Assembly (NCBI RefSeq): GCF_003751225.1
Contig: NZ_RJKE01000001.1
Location: 7,564,001-7,628,000, forward strand
DNA from: Actinocorallia herbida
GTDB taxonomy: Bacteria > Actinomycetota > Actinomycetes > Streptosporangiales > Streptosporangiaceae
Direction: 5' to 3'
Length of the DNA: 64,000 nt
Positions 53,176 to 62,537 of this stretch are shown in pieces. Positions within the stretch are counted from its first letter, which is position 1. The number at the start of each line of letters is the position of its first letter. The notes below the pieces were generated by a model. That model was not told the DNA's origin, did no database searches, and saw only the letters and a program-made list of their open reading frames with translations. A program made the translations under genes and the position numbers.

Positions 53176-53508
53176 ATGTACCGCCAGGGAGACATCCTCA
53201 TCCGCCCGGTCGACGGCGCGGCCGTGCCGCCGTCCGTCCTCGCGCTGCCGCCCGTCGCGCGCGATTCCCGGGGCCGCGTCGTGCTGGCCCTCGGTGAGGC
53301 CACCGGCCACGCGCACGCGCTCACCGGTCCGGGCACGCTGTACCGGACCCCGCAACCGATGAGCCCCGACTACCTCCACCTGTCGGAGGGCGGGCGGCTC
53401 GTCCACGAGGAGCACGGGCCGATCACCCTGCCGGCGGGCTGGTTCCAGGTCGTCCGGCAGCGCGAATACGTGGCCGCGTCCCTCACCGCCCGCGCCGTCG
53501 CCGACTGA
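53176..53508 (+). CDS. small conserved protein upstream of DUF6745 gene
   Basis: A 110-residue protein with the pattern YRQGDILIRPVDG, VVLALGEATGHAHALTGPG, YLHLSEGGRLVHEEHGPITL and VVRQREYV. The conserved His residues in TGHAHA and HEEH look like a cupin-type or metal-binding set. I recognise the pattern as a recurrent small partner of DUF6745 proteins, without a known activity. No ribosome-binding site precedes ATG 53176; TTACGT just upstream may be a -10 element, giving a leaderless mRNA. The DUF6745 gene follows after 50 bases. Confidence 0.65.
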   Translation: MYRQGDILIRPVDGAAVPPSVLALPPVARDSRGRVVLALGEATGHAHALTGPGTLYRTPQPMSPDYLHLSEGGRLVHEEHGPITLPAGWFQVVRQREYVAASLTARAVAD

Positions 53509-53558
53509 CGCCGGCCCCTCCCCTGCTCCCCTGCCCTGAGAGAACGGCGATCCCGACG

Positions 53559-54662
53559 ATGCCCTTCACCGCGACCCCCGCAGACCGCCCCCGCGCCGAG
53601 GCCGGGGCGGCCGCCGCCTACCGCGCGGCGGGCCTGCCCGAGCCGTCCCACATCCTGTGGGTCCCCTCCCCGTTCACCGGGGCGGTCCTCGCCGCCCTGC
53701 TCGATCCGGAACTGCCGGAGACGCGGGCGGAACTCGCCTCCCTGATCCCGGCGGGCACCTGCACGCTGCGCTCCCCGGGCGTCCCCGAGCGCGCGCTACC
53801 GTCCGCCGAGGCGGCCGAGCTCCTTCCCCGGCTCGGCGCCGGCGCACCCGTCCGCGAGCGGGTGCGCTCCCTGCCCTGGGAGGCCGAACGGGCCGCCGCC
53901 TACGCCGAGCTGGGCCCGGCGGGCTGGGCGGAGACCTGGGCGCGGACGGGCGGGCCCACCTGGGAGCCGGTGAACGGGCTCGTCGCGCGGATCCGGGCCG
54001 CCCTCGGCGAGCTGGGCGGGGAGGAGCACGGCAGCCGGCTGCGCGGCGCGAGCCTGGACGCCGTCCTGGGCCAGCACGACGCGCCCTGGCTCGGCCTGTT
54101 CGCCTCCCTCGGCCGCCTCGCGCCGCTGCACGGCCTCGCCGAGGTCGCCGCGTCGGCGGGCTGGTGGTGGCCGCGGGAGAACCTGGTGATCCTCTCCGAG
54201 CGCCCGTCCCGGCTGTGCCGCGACGAGCCGGGCCGCCTGCACAGCGGCGACGGCCCCGCCCTGGCCTATCCCGACGGCTTCGCCCTGCACGCGTGGCGCG
54301 GCATGCCCTTCCCCGCCGGGTTCGTCGACACGCTCGCCGCGCTCACCCCGGCGAAGATCCGCGCGGAGGACAACACCGAGCTGCGCCGGATCATGCTGGA
54401 GCACTTCGGCTACGACAGGTACCTCGCCGAGTCCGGCGCGGCTCCCGTGCACAAGGACGAGACCGGCACCCTGTGGCGGATCGAGCTCCCCTTCGACGAG
54501 CCCGTCGTCATGGTCGAGGTGCTGAACTCCACCCCGGAGCCGGACGGCTCGGTGCGCACCTACTACCTGCGGGTGCCACCGGAGGTCCGGACGGCCCGCG
54601 AGGGCGTCGCCTGGACCTTCGGCCTGACCGCGCAGGAGTACCACCCGGAGAAGGAGACCTGA
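53559..54662 (+). CDS. DUF6745 family protein
   Basis: A 367-residue protein of unknown function. It has an N-terminal helical half with Trp and Ala-rich segments, a WWWPRENLVILSERP motif, RLHSGDGPALAYPDG and a C-terminal third with EHFGYDRYLAESGAAPVH, LWRIELPFDEPVVMVEV and a final AWTFGL. The conserved Trp, His and Asp residues suggest a ligand-binding or enzymatic role. It forms a unit with the small gene upstream and converges on the radical SAM cluster. Confidence 0.75.
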   Translation: MPFTATPADRPRAEAGAAAAYRAAGLPEPSHILWVPSPFTGAVLAALLDPELPETRAELASLIPAGTCTLRSPGVPERALPSAEAAELLPRLGAGAPVRERVRSLPWEAERAAAYAELGPAGWAETWARTGGPTWEPVNGLVARIRAALGELGGEEHGSRLRGASLDAVLGQHDAPWLGLFASLGRLAPLHGLAEVAASAGWWWPRENLVILSERPSRLCRDEPGRLHSGDGPALAYPDGFALHAWRGMPFPAGFVDTLAALTPAKIRAEDNTELRRIMLEHFGYDRYLAESGAAPVHKDETGTLWRIELPFDEPVVMVEVLNSTPEPDGSVRTYYLRVPPEVRTAREGVAWTFGLTAQEYHPEKET

Positions 54663-54735
54663 TCGGCATCTGATCCCGAATCCAGCCGGGGCGCCCCGCA
54701 ACAGGGGCCGGGGCGCCGCGGACGTCGAAGGCGGG

Positions 54736-54751
54736 CCGCCCTGCCGGGCGG
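54736..54751. terminator. weak hairpin between convergent units
   Basis: CCGCCC at 54736-54741 pairs with GGGCGG at 54746-54751 over TGCC, directly before the stop of the radical SAM gene. It is the only hairpin I see in the 90-base gap between the DUF6745 gene and the cluster and is weaker than other terminators in the window. Confidence 0.35.
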
Positions 54752-54752
54752 T

Positions 54753-55592
54753 CTACAGGTGTGCGGGTATGCGCTCCAGAAGGCCGTCGGTGAACACGTC
54801 GTAGAGGCCGAGCGGCTCCAGGTGCAGGTAGCCGATGTGGCAGTCGCACAGCGTGTTGGGGCAGGCCGAGGGCGCCCTGTCCGGGATGAAGGTGCCGTCG
54901 TAGAGGTTGCCGAGCGGCGTCTTCACGAAGTGGCAGCGCCGGACCGTGCCGTCCCCGGCGACGGAGACGACGTCGTGGCCGGTCCGGCAGGGCAGGCCGA
55001 GGCTGCGGTGGGGGTGGCGGCTGTAGGAGAACAGGGGGTCCAGGGCCGTCCAGTCGGCGGCCTCGGCATCGGTGTAGCTCAGGCCCTCGGCGGCGTTGAT
55101 CCACAGATAGGTCTCCCCCGGCAGGTCGGCGCGCATGCGCCGGGCCGCCTCCAGGTGCTCCGGCTGCCCGACGACGCCGACGCTGTGCCGTACGCCCAGG
55201 GCCGTGAGCTCACGGCTCTTGGCGAGGAACCTTTCGTGGGACACCTGTCCGGGGTGGTACGTCGTCCACAGGGCGAGGGCGTCGAGGTCGGCGCGGGCGG
55301 TCCAGGCCGTCCGGCCGCCCAGATTGGTCTGGATCGCCACCCGCCGCACCTGCGGCAGATGGCTCAGCTCGATCATCGTCTCCCGGTACCAGGAGCGGAC
55401 CAGGCCCTCCCCCCACGGCGTGAACAGGACCGCGGTGTCGCCCTCTCGGGCGGCGACCCAGGCGGCGAACCTGGCCAGGGCGGCCCGGTCGGCGCGCAGT
55501 TGCGCACGGCTGTCGCGGCGCTTGGCGAACGGGCAGTAGGGGCAGTCGTAGTCGCAGCTGGCCAGGGGGCCGCGGTAGAGGATCGTCAGCAT
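54753..55592 (-). CDS. STM4011-family radical SAM enzyme
   Basis: A 279-residue radical SAM protein. The [4Fe-4S] motif is CDYDCPYC (CxxxCxxC) near residue 14. Further cysteines near the end (LPCRTGHD, RRCHFVK, ACPNTLCDCHIGY) resemble a SPASM-like auxiliary cluster. The core is short and belongs to the group I know as STM4011. ATG 55592 shares a base with the stop of the STM4012-like gene (TGATG). Radical SAM enzymes with auxiliary clusters commonly modify peptides or proteins, but no substrate is known here. Last gene of the five-gene leftward cluster. Confidence 0.8.
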   Translation of the reverse strand: MLTILYRGPLASCDYDCPYCPFAKRRDSRAQLRADRAALARFAAWVAAREGDTAVLFTPWGEGLVRSWYRETMIELSHLPQVRRVAIQTNLGGRTAWTARADLDALALWTTYHPGQVSHERFLAKSRELTALGVRHSVGVVGQPEHLEAARRMRADLPGETYLWINAAEGLSYTDAEAADWTALDPLFSYSRHPHRSLGLPCRTGHDVVSVAGDGTVRRCHFVKTPLGNLYDGTFIPDRAPSACPNTLCDCHIGYLHLEPLGLYDVFTDGLLERIPAHL

Positions 55593-56890
55593 CAGCGCAG
55601 TTCGTAGGTGTCCATGAGCCGCCGCGTCTCCGGGGAGAAGAGGGCGGGGCCGATCGCGTCGGAGTGGGCGAGTCCCTCGGGGGTCAGCGCGATCCTTCCC
55701 GAGATGCGCTCGAGCCACCCCTTCTCCGCGAAGGGCGTCAGGTCGGCGTCGGCCGCGGGGTCGGTGCCGAACCTGCGGGTGTAGGCGGCGGTGTCCACAC
55801 CCTCGGCCTGGAGCAGGGACTGGAGCAGGTGCCTGCGGCGGCGTTCCGTGCCGTCGAGGCGGAACCCGACCCGGGCGCGGCCGAAGTCCTCGGCGCGGAC
55901 GTACTCGTCGATGATCGCGCGGACCTCGGCGGCGTGCACCGCGTACTCGAAGGAGTAGTGGAGCCGCGAGGTGTAGGAGCGGGCGCCGCAGCCGAGGCCG
56001 ACCATGCCGTCCTCCTGGCAGGAGTATTCGGTGCCGCCGCCCCCGCCCGGCCGCCGGAACATCCGCATGGACACCTGCTCGTACCCGAGGGACAGCAGGT
56101 GGTCGCGTCCCGCGCGGTACAGGCCGAGGCGCTGGTCGTCCCAGTCTCCGGCGAGCCTGCCGAGGCCCGTCAGCGGCCTGACGTACAGCGGGTAGAGGTA
56201 CAGCTCCTCCGGCTTCCACTCCAGCGCGCGGTCGATCGAGGCGATCCAGGTCCGCTCGGTCTGCCCCTCGATGCCGTAGATCAGGTCGATGTTCAGGACG
56301 GGGAAGCCCGCGTCGCGGATCGCGTCGAGGGCCGTCACGACCTCCGCGGCGCGCTGCGGGCGGACCGCGGCGCGCGCCTCGGCCTCCACGAAGCTCTGCA
56401 CGCCGATCGAGACGCGGGTGGTGCCGAAGTCGCGCAGGACGGCGAGCCTGTCGGGGGTCGCCGTGCCGGGCGAGGTCTCGACGCCCAGGGGCACGCCGAT
56501 CCCGTCCCGTGTCCCATCGCGCGCGGCGAGCCTGCGGGTGAGCAGGCAGAGGCGTTCCAGCTCGGCGGCGGTGAGGTAGGTCGGGGTGCCTCCGCCGAAG
56601 GCCGCCTGGGCGAAGGCGGCGTCGCCGAGCGCGTCCAAGGTCGCGTCCGCCTGGCGTTCGAGGGCGGCGAGGTAGGCGGAGGTGAGGTCTTCGGGCGCGC
56701 CCGTGCGGGTGAACAGGTTGCAGAAGCCGCAGCGGATCTCGCAGAACGGGATGTGCAGATAGAGGAACAGCGCGGAGGTGTCCTCGCCCGCCCAGACGTC
56801 GGCGAGGGCCGGGGCCGGGTCGAGGGGACGGTAGGCGGTCTTGTGCGGATAGGCGTACACGTAACCCTGGTAAGGACCTGAGGGCGTCAA
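55592..56890 (-). CDS. STM4012-family radical SAM enzyme (HemN-like)
   Basis: A 432-residue radical SAM protein with the HemN-like layout: LYLHIPFCEIRCGFCNLF carries the CxxxCxxC cluster motif, followed by GGGTPTYLTAAELE, VSIGVQSFVEAEARA and NIDLIYGIEGQTERTW, and a HemN_C-like domain at the end. HemN relatives include coproporphyrinogen dehydrogenases and haem or methyl transferases. GTG/ATG start at 56890 overlaps the hydrolase stop by four bases. Family name from memory of the Salmonella STM4009-4015 region. Confidence 0.82.
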   Translation of the reverse strand: MTPSGPYQGYVYAYPHKTAYRPLDPAPALADVWAGEDTSALFLYLHIPFCEIRCGFCNLFTRTGAPEDLTSAYLAALERQADATLDALGDAAFAQAAFGGGTPTYLTAAELERLCLLTRRLAARDGTRDGIGVPLGVETSPGTATPDRLAVLRDFGTTRVSIGVQSFVEAEARAAVRPQRAAEVVTALDAIRDAGFPVLNIDLIYGIEGQTERTWIASIDRALEWKPEELYLYPLYVRPLTGLGRLAGDWDDQRLGLYRAGRDHLLSLGYEQVSMRMFRRPGGGGGTEYSCQEDGMVGLGCGARSYTSRLHYSFEYAVHAAEVRAIIDEYVRAEDFGRARVGFRLDGTERRRRHLLQSLLQAEGVDTAAYTRRFGTDPAADADLTPFAEKGWLERISGRIALTPEGLAHSDAIGPALFSPETRRLMDTYELR

Positions 56891-57663
56891 GCGATCACGA
56901 ACTCCCCGTACGGCACGGTCCAGACGACCTCGTGCCCAAGTCGATGCCCGACATATCCGTCTTCGCCGTAGGCGGTCCCGTGGTCGGCGCAGACGATGAC
57001 GAAGGACGGCCTGCGCAGCATCGCGAACAGCCGGCCCATCCTCGCGTCCACGTACTCCAGGGCCGCCGCGTGGGTCTCCAGCGAGTCGCCGGAAGCGCCG
57101 GGCAGGTAGAAGTGGTTAGGCTGGTGCAGCGAGGCCACGTTGAGCAGGAGGAACAGCCGCTCGGAGGTGCGCGCCAGCACGTCGGCGACGGTGTCGAGCT
57201 GGTGGTCGAGGCCCTCCCGGCAGGTCACCCCGAACTCGCGCGTCCAGTGCGCCTCGGCGAACATGCCGGGCAGCACCGAGCCGAGCGGCGTCAGCCCGTT
57301 GAAGAACCCGACGCCGCCGACGCACACCGTGCGGTATCCGGCCGCGGCGAGCCCTGCGGGCAGATCCGCCTGCTCGTACGTCCAGGTGCCTTGCGCGGTG
57401 GTCTCGCTGCCCGGGAACGCCCCGGCGAACAGCCGCGGATGCGGTCCCGGGCCGGCGGGGGTCGGCAGGAACCCGCTCAGCATCGCCATGTGCGAGGCGA
57501 ACGTGAAGTTCCCCGGGGCGTGCCGCTCCTGCCAGGCGAACCGCTCGGCCATGCGCGGCGTGCGGCCTTCGGCGGCGAGCCGGACCGCGACGTCGTGGCG
57601 CAGCGTGTCGAGGGTCACCAGCACGATGTCATGGGTGCCGACGACCGCGTTCATGTCGGGCAC
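56887..57663 (-). CDS. STM4013-family hydrolase (alkaline phosphatase superfamily)
   Basis: A 258-residue sulfatase/phosphatase-superfamily protein. DIVLVTLDTLRHDVA supplies the first metal Asp and a Thr/nucleophile region, MAMLSGFLPTP follows, and VIVCADHGTAYGEDGYVGH is the second metal site. It is shorter than classical sulfatases and matches the STM4013/SEN3800 group. Substrate unknown. The start may be ATG 57663 or ATG 57654 (MNAVVGTHD). The stop overlaps the STM4012-like start, so the two are coupled. Confidence 0.78.
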   Translation of the reverse strand: MPDMNAVVGTHDIVLVTLDTLRHDVAVRLAAEGRTPRMAERFAWQERHAPGNFTFASHMAMLSGFLPTPAGPGPHPRLFAGAFPGSETTAQGTWTYEQADLPAGLAAAGYRTVCVGGVGFFNGLTPLGSVLPGMFAEAHWTREFGVTCREGLDHQLDTVADVLARTSERLFLLLNVASLHQPNHFYLPGASGDSLETHAAALEYVDARMGRLFAMLRRPSFVIVCADHGTAYGEDGYVGHRLGHEVVWTVPYGEFVIA

Positions 57664-57716
57664 AGGCGGCCTCCGGGGTTGACGGAATTCCCCGTTCTAC
57701 CAGGCATACCGACATC

Positions 57717-58769
57717 TCACCCATTCACCGGTACCGAGTGGCGGGTCTGGAGATAGGCCGCGACCTGGGCGTCATAGGTGTCCATGCCCTCCGCGGGGGT
57801 GCCCGGCAGGCCGGGCAGGCCCGGGAGCAGATCGCCGAACGCGTTGACCTCGGCCACCGCGAACCTCCGCAGGCCGACCCCGACGAGGAGGTCCACGCCG
57901 ACCATCGTGCTGCGCGGGAAGCAGGAGGCGGCCCGGACGCACACGTCCATCGCCTCCGCCCACGGCAGCGCCGCCCGGACCGCGGCGAGATCACCGCGGC
58001 GGCCGCCGAGGTGAAGGTTGGTCATCGGCGCCCGCGCGGTGCGCGCCACCACGTGGGTCGGCACGCTCGCGACGAGCACCACGCGCAGGTCGAAGACCCG
58101 GCCGCCCAGCGCGGCCTTGGGGAACCAGCGTTCGACGTGCAGCCCGTCCGGCGCGAGGGCGTCGACGAGCGCCGCCACCTCGTGCTCGCCGGTGTAGGCG
58201 CGCACGCCGAGCGCGTTGTACCAGCCCGCCGCGTCGCGCGCCGCCGACGTCTGCGCCCGGATCCTGCCGCCCGCCGCCTGGAGCGCGATCACCCCGGCCG
58301 CCGACGACCCGTGCGCGGGCTTCACGAAGACCCGGTGGAACCCGGACTCGGCCATCCGCTCCCGCAGCTCCGCGTACCCGCCGACCGGCCCGAGCGCGGG
58401 CGGCACCGGCACCCCGGCGGCCGCGAGCCTGGCATGGGTCGCCCGCTTGTCGAACAACACCGCGATCTCGTCGACGTCGCCGGACGACGGATAGGGCCGC
58501 AGGCGTTCCAGGCCGTCGAGGAAGGTGCGGTACCAGCGCGCTCCCCCACCGAGCCTCGACGGGTCGCCGGGGCCGCGCAGCAGCGTGTTGGCCTCGGCGT
58601 CCTCTCCCGGCGAGTCGATCCGCAGCATCCCTTCGACGGCGAGGGGACGTCCCGTGAGGACGTCCCGCCAGGGGACGACAGAGGGCGCCGCGAGCCCTGC
58701 CCGGGCGCAGGCCGCCGCGAAGAGGCCGACGCGGCGGTCGCCCGGGGTGCCGACGACGGTGAGGCGCAC
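57717..58769 (-). CDS. STM4014-family protein, ATP-grasp-like
   Basis: A 350-residue protein with ATP-grasp features: an N-terminal fold (LTVVGTPGDRRVGLFAAACA), VFVKPAHGSSAAGVIAL as the ATP-binding Lys and Gly-Ser loop, FDLRVVLVASVPTHVVART, and VAEVNAFGDLLPG as the metal-binding Glu-x-Asn. ATP-grasp ligases join carboxylates to amines or thiols, and some modify peptides. GTG 58769 is chosen because GGAG lies about 9 bases before it; a longer frame to 58844 has no support. It follows the STM4015-like gene by four bases. Confidence 0.75.
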   Translation of the reverse strand: MRLTVVGTPGDRRVGLFAAACARAGLAAPSVVPWRDVLTGRPLAVEGMLRIDSPGEDAEANTLLRGPGDPSRLGGGARWYRTFLDGLERLRPYPSSGDVDEIAVLFDKRATHARLAAAGVPVPPALGPVGGYAELRERMAESGFHRVFVKPAHGSSAAGVIALQAAGGRIRAQTSAARDAAGWYNALGVRAYTGEHEVAALVDALAPDGLHVERWFPKAALGGRVFDLRVVLVASVPTHVVARTARAPMTNLHLGGRRGDLAAVRAALPWAEAMDVCVRAASCFPRSTMVGVDLLVGVGLRRFAVAEVNAFGDLLPGLPGLPGTPAEGMDTYDAQVAAYLQTRHSVPVNG

Positions 58770-58773
58770 CCGG

Positions 58774-59706
58774 CTACTCCGAGACCTCGACGAAGCGCCA
58801 TTCGTCCTCGGCGTCGTTCTGGTCGGCCACGTCGACCGCGACACCGGGCAGCGCCGCGACGACCCGCGCCATCATCGGGGTGGACATGTAGTGGTGGTGC
58901 AGGTCGAGCCGGGCGAGATGGCCGAGCGGCTGGCCGGACAGCAGAGCCTCGGCGCCCGTGTCGGTGAGCGAGCCCATCGACAGCGACAGCGCCTCGAGCC
59001 GGGCCACGACCGGGGCGCCCGCGACGGCGGCCGCGATCGGGTCCTGGAAGTCGGAGTTCTGGATGCCGAGGGCGCGCAGCGAGGGCAGGCGCTCGCCGCT
59101 GAGGATCCCGGCGAGGTCGGGCACCGTGGTGTCGCCGCCGTAGTCGTCGACGCCGAGCCACAGCTCCAGGGACTCCAGCGCGGGCAGCTCGGAGGCGGCC
59201 ACCGCGCGCACGACCCGGCCGGGCAGGCCGCCCGCCTCGAACCGCAGCGACTTCAGCGCGGGCGCCTTCAGCGGCTCGAGCGCGAGGTCGGACCCACCCC
59301 GGACGACCACCTCCTCAAGTCCCTCGAAGGCGGTGAACAGGGTTGTGATGTCGCCGTGCATGATCCAGGAGATCTCGGACTCCTCCTGGAGGTACTCGCC
59401 GAGGAAGAACGCCTTGAGGTCCGGGAACCGCACGGCCGCGTCGGTGAGCAGGGCGAGCGGCCTGGTGGAGGTCACTTCGTAGGTCGGGCCCCAGTTCCCG
59501 AAGATCAGCGCCCGCACCCGGGCGGTGTCGACGTGCTCGAGGAAGCCGGCGAACAGGGTCTCGAAGGGTTCGAACGCCTCGACATAGTCGTCGATGCGCA
59601 GGCGCCACGCCACGGACGCCGGATCGGGCAGCCCGGTGAACTCGCTCTCCTCGGTGATGTCGAACACCGGGAGACCGGCGAAGGACTCCGTGAATCCGTT
59701 GATCAT
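58774..59706 (-). CDS. STM4015-family leucine-rich-repeat-like protein
   Basis: A 310-residue protein. After an N-terminal domain (residues 1-110: [17 protein letters not shown]), repeats of LRR type follow: [57 protein letters not shown] and [12 protein letters not shown]. The C-terminus is acidic ([15 protein letters not shown]). LRR folds usually bind proteins, so this could be the recognition subunit or target of the cluster. GAGAGG precedes ATG 59706; an in-frame ATG at 59838 adds a basic tail with no support. First gene of the leftward cluster. Confidence 0.78.
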   Translation of the reverse strand: MINGFTESFAGLPVFDITEESEFTGLPDPASVAWRLRIDDYVEAFEPFETLFAGFLEHVDTARVRALIFGNWGPTYEVTSTRPLALLTDAAVRFPDLKAFFLGEYLQEESEISWIMHGDITTLFTAFEGLEEVVVRGGSDLALEPLKAPALKSLRFEAGGLPGRVVRAVAASELPALESLELWLGVDDYGGDTTVPDLAGILSGERLPSLRALGIQNSDFQDPIAAAVAGAPVVARLEALSLSMGSLTDTGAEALLSGQPLGHLARLDLHHHYMSTPMMARVVAALPGVAVDVADQNDAEDEWRFVEVSE

Positions 59707-59882
59707 CGTCGATCGGCCTCTCTGGGGGAACTGACGCGAAAGGTCTATCAGCAGGGGCCGACAGACCGCAGTCGGACGCGTGGCCGGCGCATAACGGATC
59801 AATCGCCGGTTCTCCGGGCGTGCCGGAGAGTTGTCCACAGGCTCGTCCGCGGGTGTCGGCGCGGGCTGGTAGTCATGGGGAT

Positions 59883-61943
59883 ATGGAACTGCGCGAGGAA
59901 GCCGAGAGGTGTTTGCGGGCGCTGGCCGGGGAGGGCGCCCGGCTGCGCGAGGACCAGTGGCGGGCGATCTCCGCGCTGGTCTCCGACCGCCGCCGGGCGC
60001 TGGTCGTCCAGCGCACCGGGTGGGGCAAGTCCGCCGTCTACTTCGTCGCCACCGCGCTGCTGCGGGCGCGCGGCGCGGGCCCCACGGTGATCGTCTCCCC
60101 GCTCCTGGCCCTCATGCGCAACCAGATCGAGGCCGCCGCGCGGGCGGGGATCACCGCCCGCACCGTCAACTCCGCCAACATCGAGGATTGGGAGGCCGTC
60201 TACGGCGAGGTCTCCTCCGGCGCGGTCGACGTCCTGCTCGTCAGCCCGGAACGGCTGAACAACCCCGAGTTCCGCGACCGGGTGCTGCCTAAGCTCGCCG
60301 TCGACGCCGGGCTCGTCGTCGTCGACGAGGCGCACTGCATCTCCGACTGGGGCCACGACTTCCGGCCCGACTACCGGCGGCTGCGCACCCTGTTCGACGA
60401 ACTGCCCCCGGGCGTCCCGGTGCTGGCCACCACCGCCACCGCCAACGCCCGTGTCACCACCGACGTGGCCGAGCAGCTCGGCGAGGGCACCCTGGTACTG
60501 CGCGGCACCCTGGAGCGCGACTCCCTGCGGCTCGCGGTGGTCAAGCAGCCCACCCCCGAGCGGCGGCTGGCCTGGCTGGCCGAACGCCTGGCCGAGCTGC
60601 CCGGCTCGGGGATCATCTACACCCTCACCGTCGCCGCCGCGCACGAGGTGGCCGCGCTGCTCCGCGAACGCGGATACGAGGTCTCCGCCTACACCGGGCA
60701 GACCGAGCAGGCCGAACGGCTGCGCGCCGAGGAGGATCTACTCGGCAACCGGCTGAAGGCCCTGGTCGCCACCAGCGCCCTCGGCATGGGGTTCGACAAG
60801 CCGGACCTCGGCTTCATCGTCCACCTGGGCGCGCCGGCCTCGCCCGTCGCCTACTACCAGCAGATCGGCAGGGCCGGGCGCGGCGTCGACCGCGCCGAGG
60901 TGATCCTGCTGCCGGGCGCGGAGGACAAGGCGATCTGGGCCTACTTCGCCTCGCTGGCCTTCCCGCCCGAGCCGCTGGTGCGCGCCACCCTCGGCGCGCT
61001 CGGCGAGCGCCCGCTGTCCACGATCGCGCTGGAACCGCTGGTGGATCTCTCCCGGTCCCGGCTGGAGACCATGCTGAAGGTGCTGGACGTCGACGGCGCG
61101 GTCCGCCGGGTGAAGGGCGGCTGGATCGCCACGGGCGAGCCCTGGGAGTACGACGCGGAACGCTACGCCCGCGTCCAGGAGGCGCGGGAGCGCGAGCAGC
61201 GGACCATGCTCGCCTACGCCGACACCGACGAGTGCCGGATGGTCTTCCTGCGCCGCACCCTCGACGACGCCTCCGCCGAGCCGTGCGGCCGGTGCGACGT
61301 GTGCACCGGCGAGCCGTGGTCCGCCGAGGTCGCCGAGGACTCCGTCGCCGGGACCAGGGAACGGCTGGCCCGGCCCGGGGTCGCCCTCGCGCCGCGCAAG
61401 ATGTGGCCCACGGGCCTCAAGGACGACCTGGGGCTCGCCGGGCGCATCCCGGCCTCCGCGCAGGCCGAGGAGGGCCGCGCGATCGGGCGGCTCACCGGGG
61501 TCGGCTGGGGGCCGCGCCTGCGCGCCCTGCTCGATCCGCACGCCCCGGACGGCCCCGTGCCCGACGACATCCTCGCCGAGGCCGTCAAGGTGCTCGCCTC
61601 CTGGAAGTGGGCCGAGCGCCCCGTCGCGGTCGCCTCGATCGCCTCCCGCACCCGTCCCGAGCTGGTCGGCTCCCTGACCGAGCACATCTGCCGCGTGGGC
61701 CGCCTCCCTTACCTGGGCGCCCTCACCTCCACCGGCCCCGTCCCACCCGTCCAGCACAACAGCGCGATGCGCCTGCGCGCCGTCCTCGCCTCGCTCACCC
61801 TCGACTTCCCCGCCCCGACCGGCCCCGTGCTCCTCATCGACGATCTCTCCGACACCGGCTGGACCCTCACCGTCGCCGCCCGCCTCCTCCGCGGATCCGG
61901 CGCCACGGCCGTCCTGCCCCTGGTCCTCGCCACACCGACCTGA
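59883..61943 (+). CDS. RecQ-family helicase with C-terminal phosphoribosyltransferase-like domain
   Basis: A 686-residue ATP-dependent 3'-5' DNA helicase of the RecQ family. Walker A is RTGWGKS (44-50, an atypical loop with Trp), the DEAH box is at 148-151, then [17 protein letters not shown] (motif III region), [18 protein letters not shown] (V) and [11 protein letters not shown] (VI). Zinc ligands are CGRCDVC near residue 475. After about 600 the sequence changes to a PRTase-like domain ending [20 protein letters not shown], a PRPP-binding signature. There is no HRDC domain. ATG 59883 is divergent from the STM4015-like gene. Confidence 0.85.
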   Translation: MELREEAERCLRALAGEGARLREDQWRAISALVSDRRRALVVQRTGWGKSAVYFVATALLRARGAGPTVIVSPLLALMRNQIEAAARAGITARTVNSANIEDWEAVYGEVSSGAVDVLLVSPERLNNPEFRDRVLPKLAVDAGLVVVDEAHCISDWGHDFRPDYRRLRTLFDELPPGVPVLATTATANARVTTDVAEQLGEGTLVLRGTLERDSLRLAVVKQPTPERRLAWLAERLAELPGSGIIYTLTVAAAHEVAALLRERGYEVSAYTGQTEQAERLRAEEDLLGNRLKALVATSALGMGFDKPDLGFIVHLGAPASPVAYYQQIGRAGRGVDRAEVILLPGAEDKAIWAYFASLAFPPEPLVRATLGALGERPLSTIALEPLVDLSRSRLETMLKVLDVDGAVRRVKGGWIATGEPWEYDAERYARVQEAREREQRTMLAYADTDECRMVFLRRTLDDASAEPCGRCDVCTGEPWSAEVAEDSVAGTRERLARPGVALAPRKMWPTGLKDDLGLAGRIPASAQAEEGRAIGRLTGVGWGPRLRALLDPHAPDGPVPDDILAEAVKVLASWKWAERPVAVASIASRTRPELVGSLTEHICRVGRLPYLGALTSTGPVPPVQHNSAMRLRAVLASLTLDFPAPTGPVLLIDDLSDTGWTLTVAARLLRGSGATAVLPLVLATPT

Positions 61944-62537
61944 CCCGCGCCTCGCCCGCCGGCCCCGAACCGCCCACCCGGCCGTCCGGGGCCGAGCCGC
62001 CACGCGCCCGGCACCGCGGATCCGGGCCGAGCCGCGCACGCCCGGTGAGACTCGGCCGAGGCGGGCGGAGGCCGCCGGACGCCCCGGTCAAGGGCGTCGC
62101 GGGGCCCGGCTGGACCACGCAGAGGTCACACGCGGGGCAGGGCGAGCGCGGGGCCGACCGGAGCACGCGGGGAGTAACGGGCGCAGGGCTCGACTGGTCA
62201 GGGCGGGCGCGGGCCTGGCTGGAGCACGCAGAGCGGACGCGGGGCAGAGCGGACACGGGGCAGAGCGGACGCGGGGCAGAGCGGACGCGGGGCAGAGCGG
62301 ACACGGGGCAGAGCGGACGCGGGGCAGAGCGGACGCGGGGCAGAGCGGACGCGGGGCAGAGCGGACGCGGGGCCCGGCTGGAGCGCGCGGGGGTCAAGGG
62401 CGGGCACGGGGGTCCGGGGCCGGAGCGGGCCGGGGAATTCGGGTGGAGGCGCGGTGGCGGGGGACGGGTTCGGGAGCGGGGCAGGGAATTCGCGGGGAGG
62501 GGTGGCGTGGGGGGCGGGTGTGGTGGAAGGTGGCGGG
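61944..62537. other. gene-poor GC-rich gap with minisatellite
   Basis: 594 bases between recQ and the next membrane gene. Open frames on both strands here are products of the repeated GC-rich composition: the 16-base period is not a multiple of three, so no single frame can be coding across it. Outside the tandem array the same motif (GCGGGGC and GGACGC blocks) is scattered in decayed form at 62050-62230 and 62380-62520. I see no gene, RNA or promoter. Confidence 0.6.
62233..62373. repeat. 16-bp tandem minisatellite, about 8.8 copies
   Basis: Unit GCGGACGCGGGGCAGA repeats head to tail eight times (62233-62360) and a truncated ninth copy ends at 62373. Units 2 and 5 read GCGGACAC instead of GCGGACGC; the others are identical. 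There are no spacers, so this is not a CRISPR array. The near-perfect identity points to recent expansion by slippage or unequal exchange. Confidence 0.9.

Noticed and set aside
62233-62373. CRISPR array
   Set aside because: Units are contiguous 16-mers without spacers and there are no cas genes; it is a minisatellite.
61867-62397. Leftward coding frame across the minisatellite
   Set aside because: Generated by the repeat; the 16-bp period shifts frame at each unit, and the product is a tandem of Arg/Pro/Ser/Ala/Leu with no independent support.
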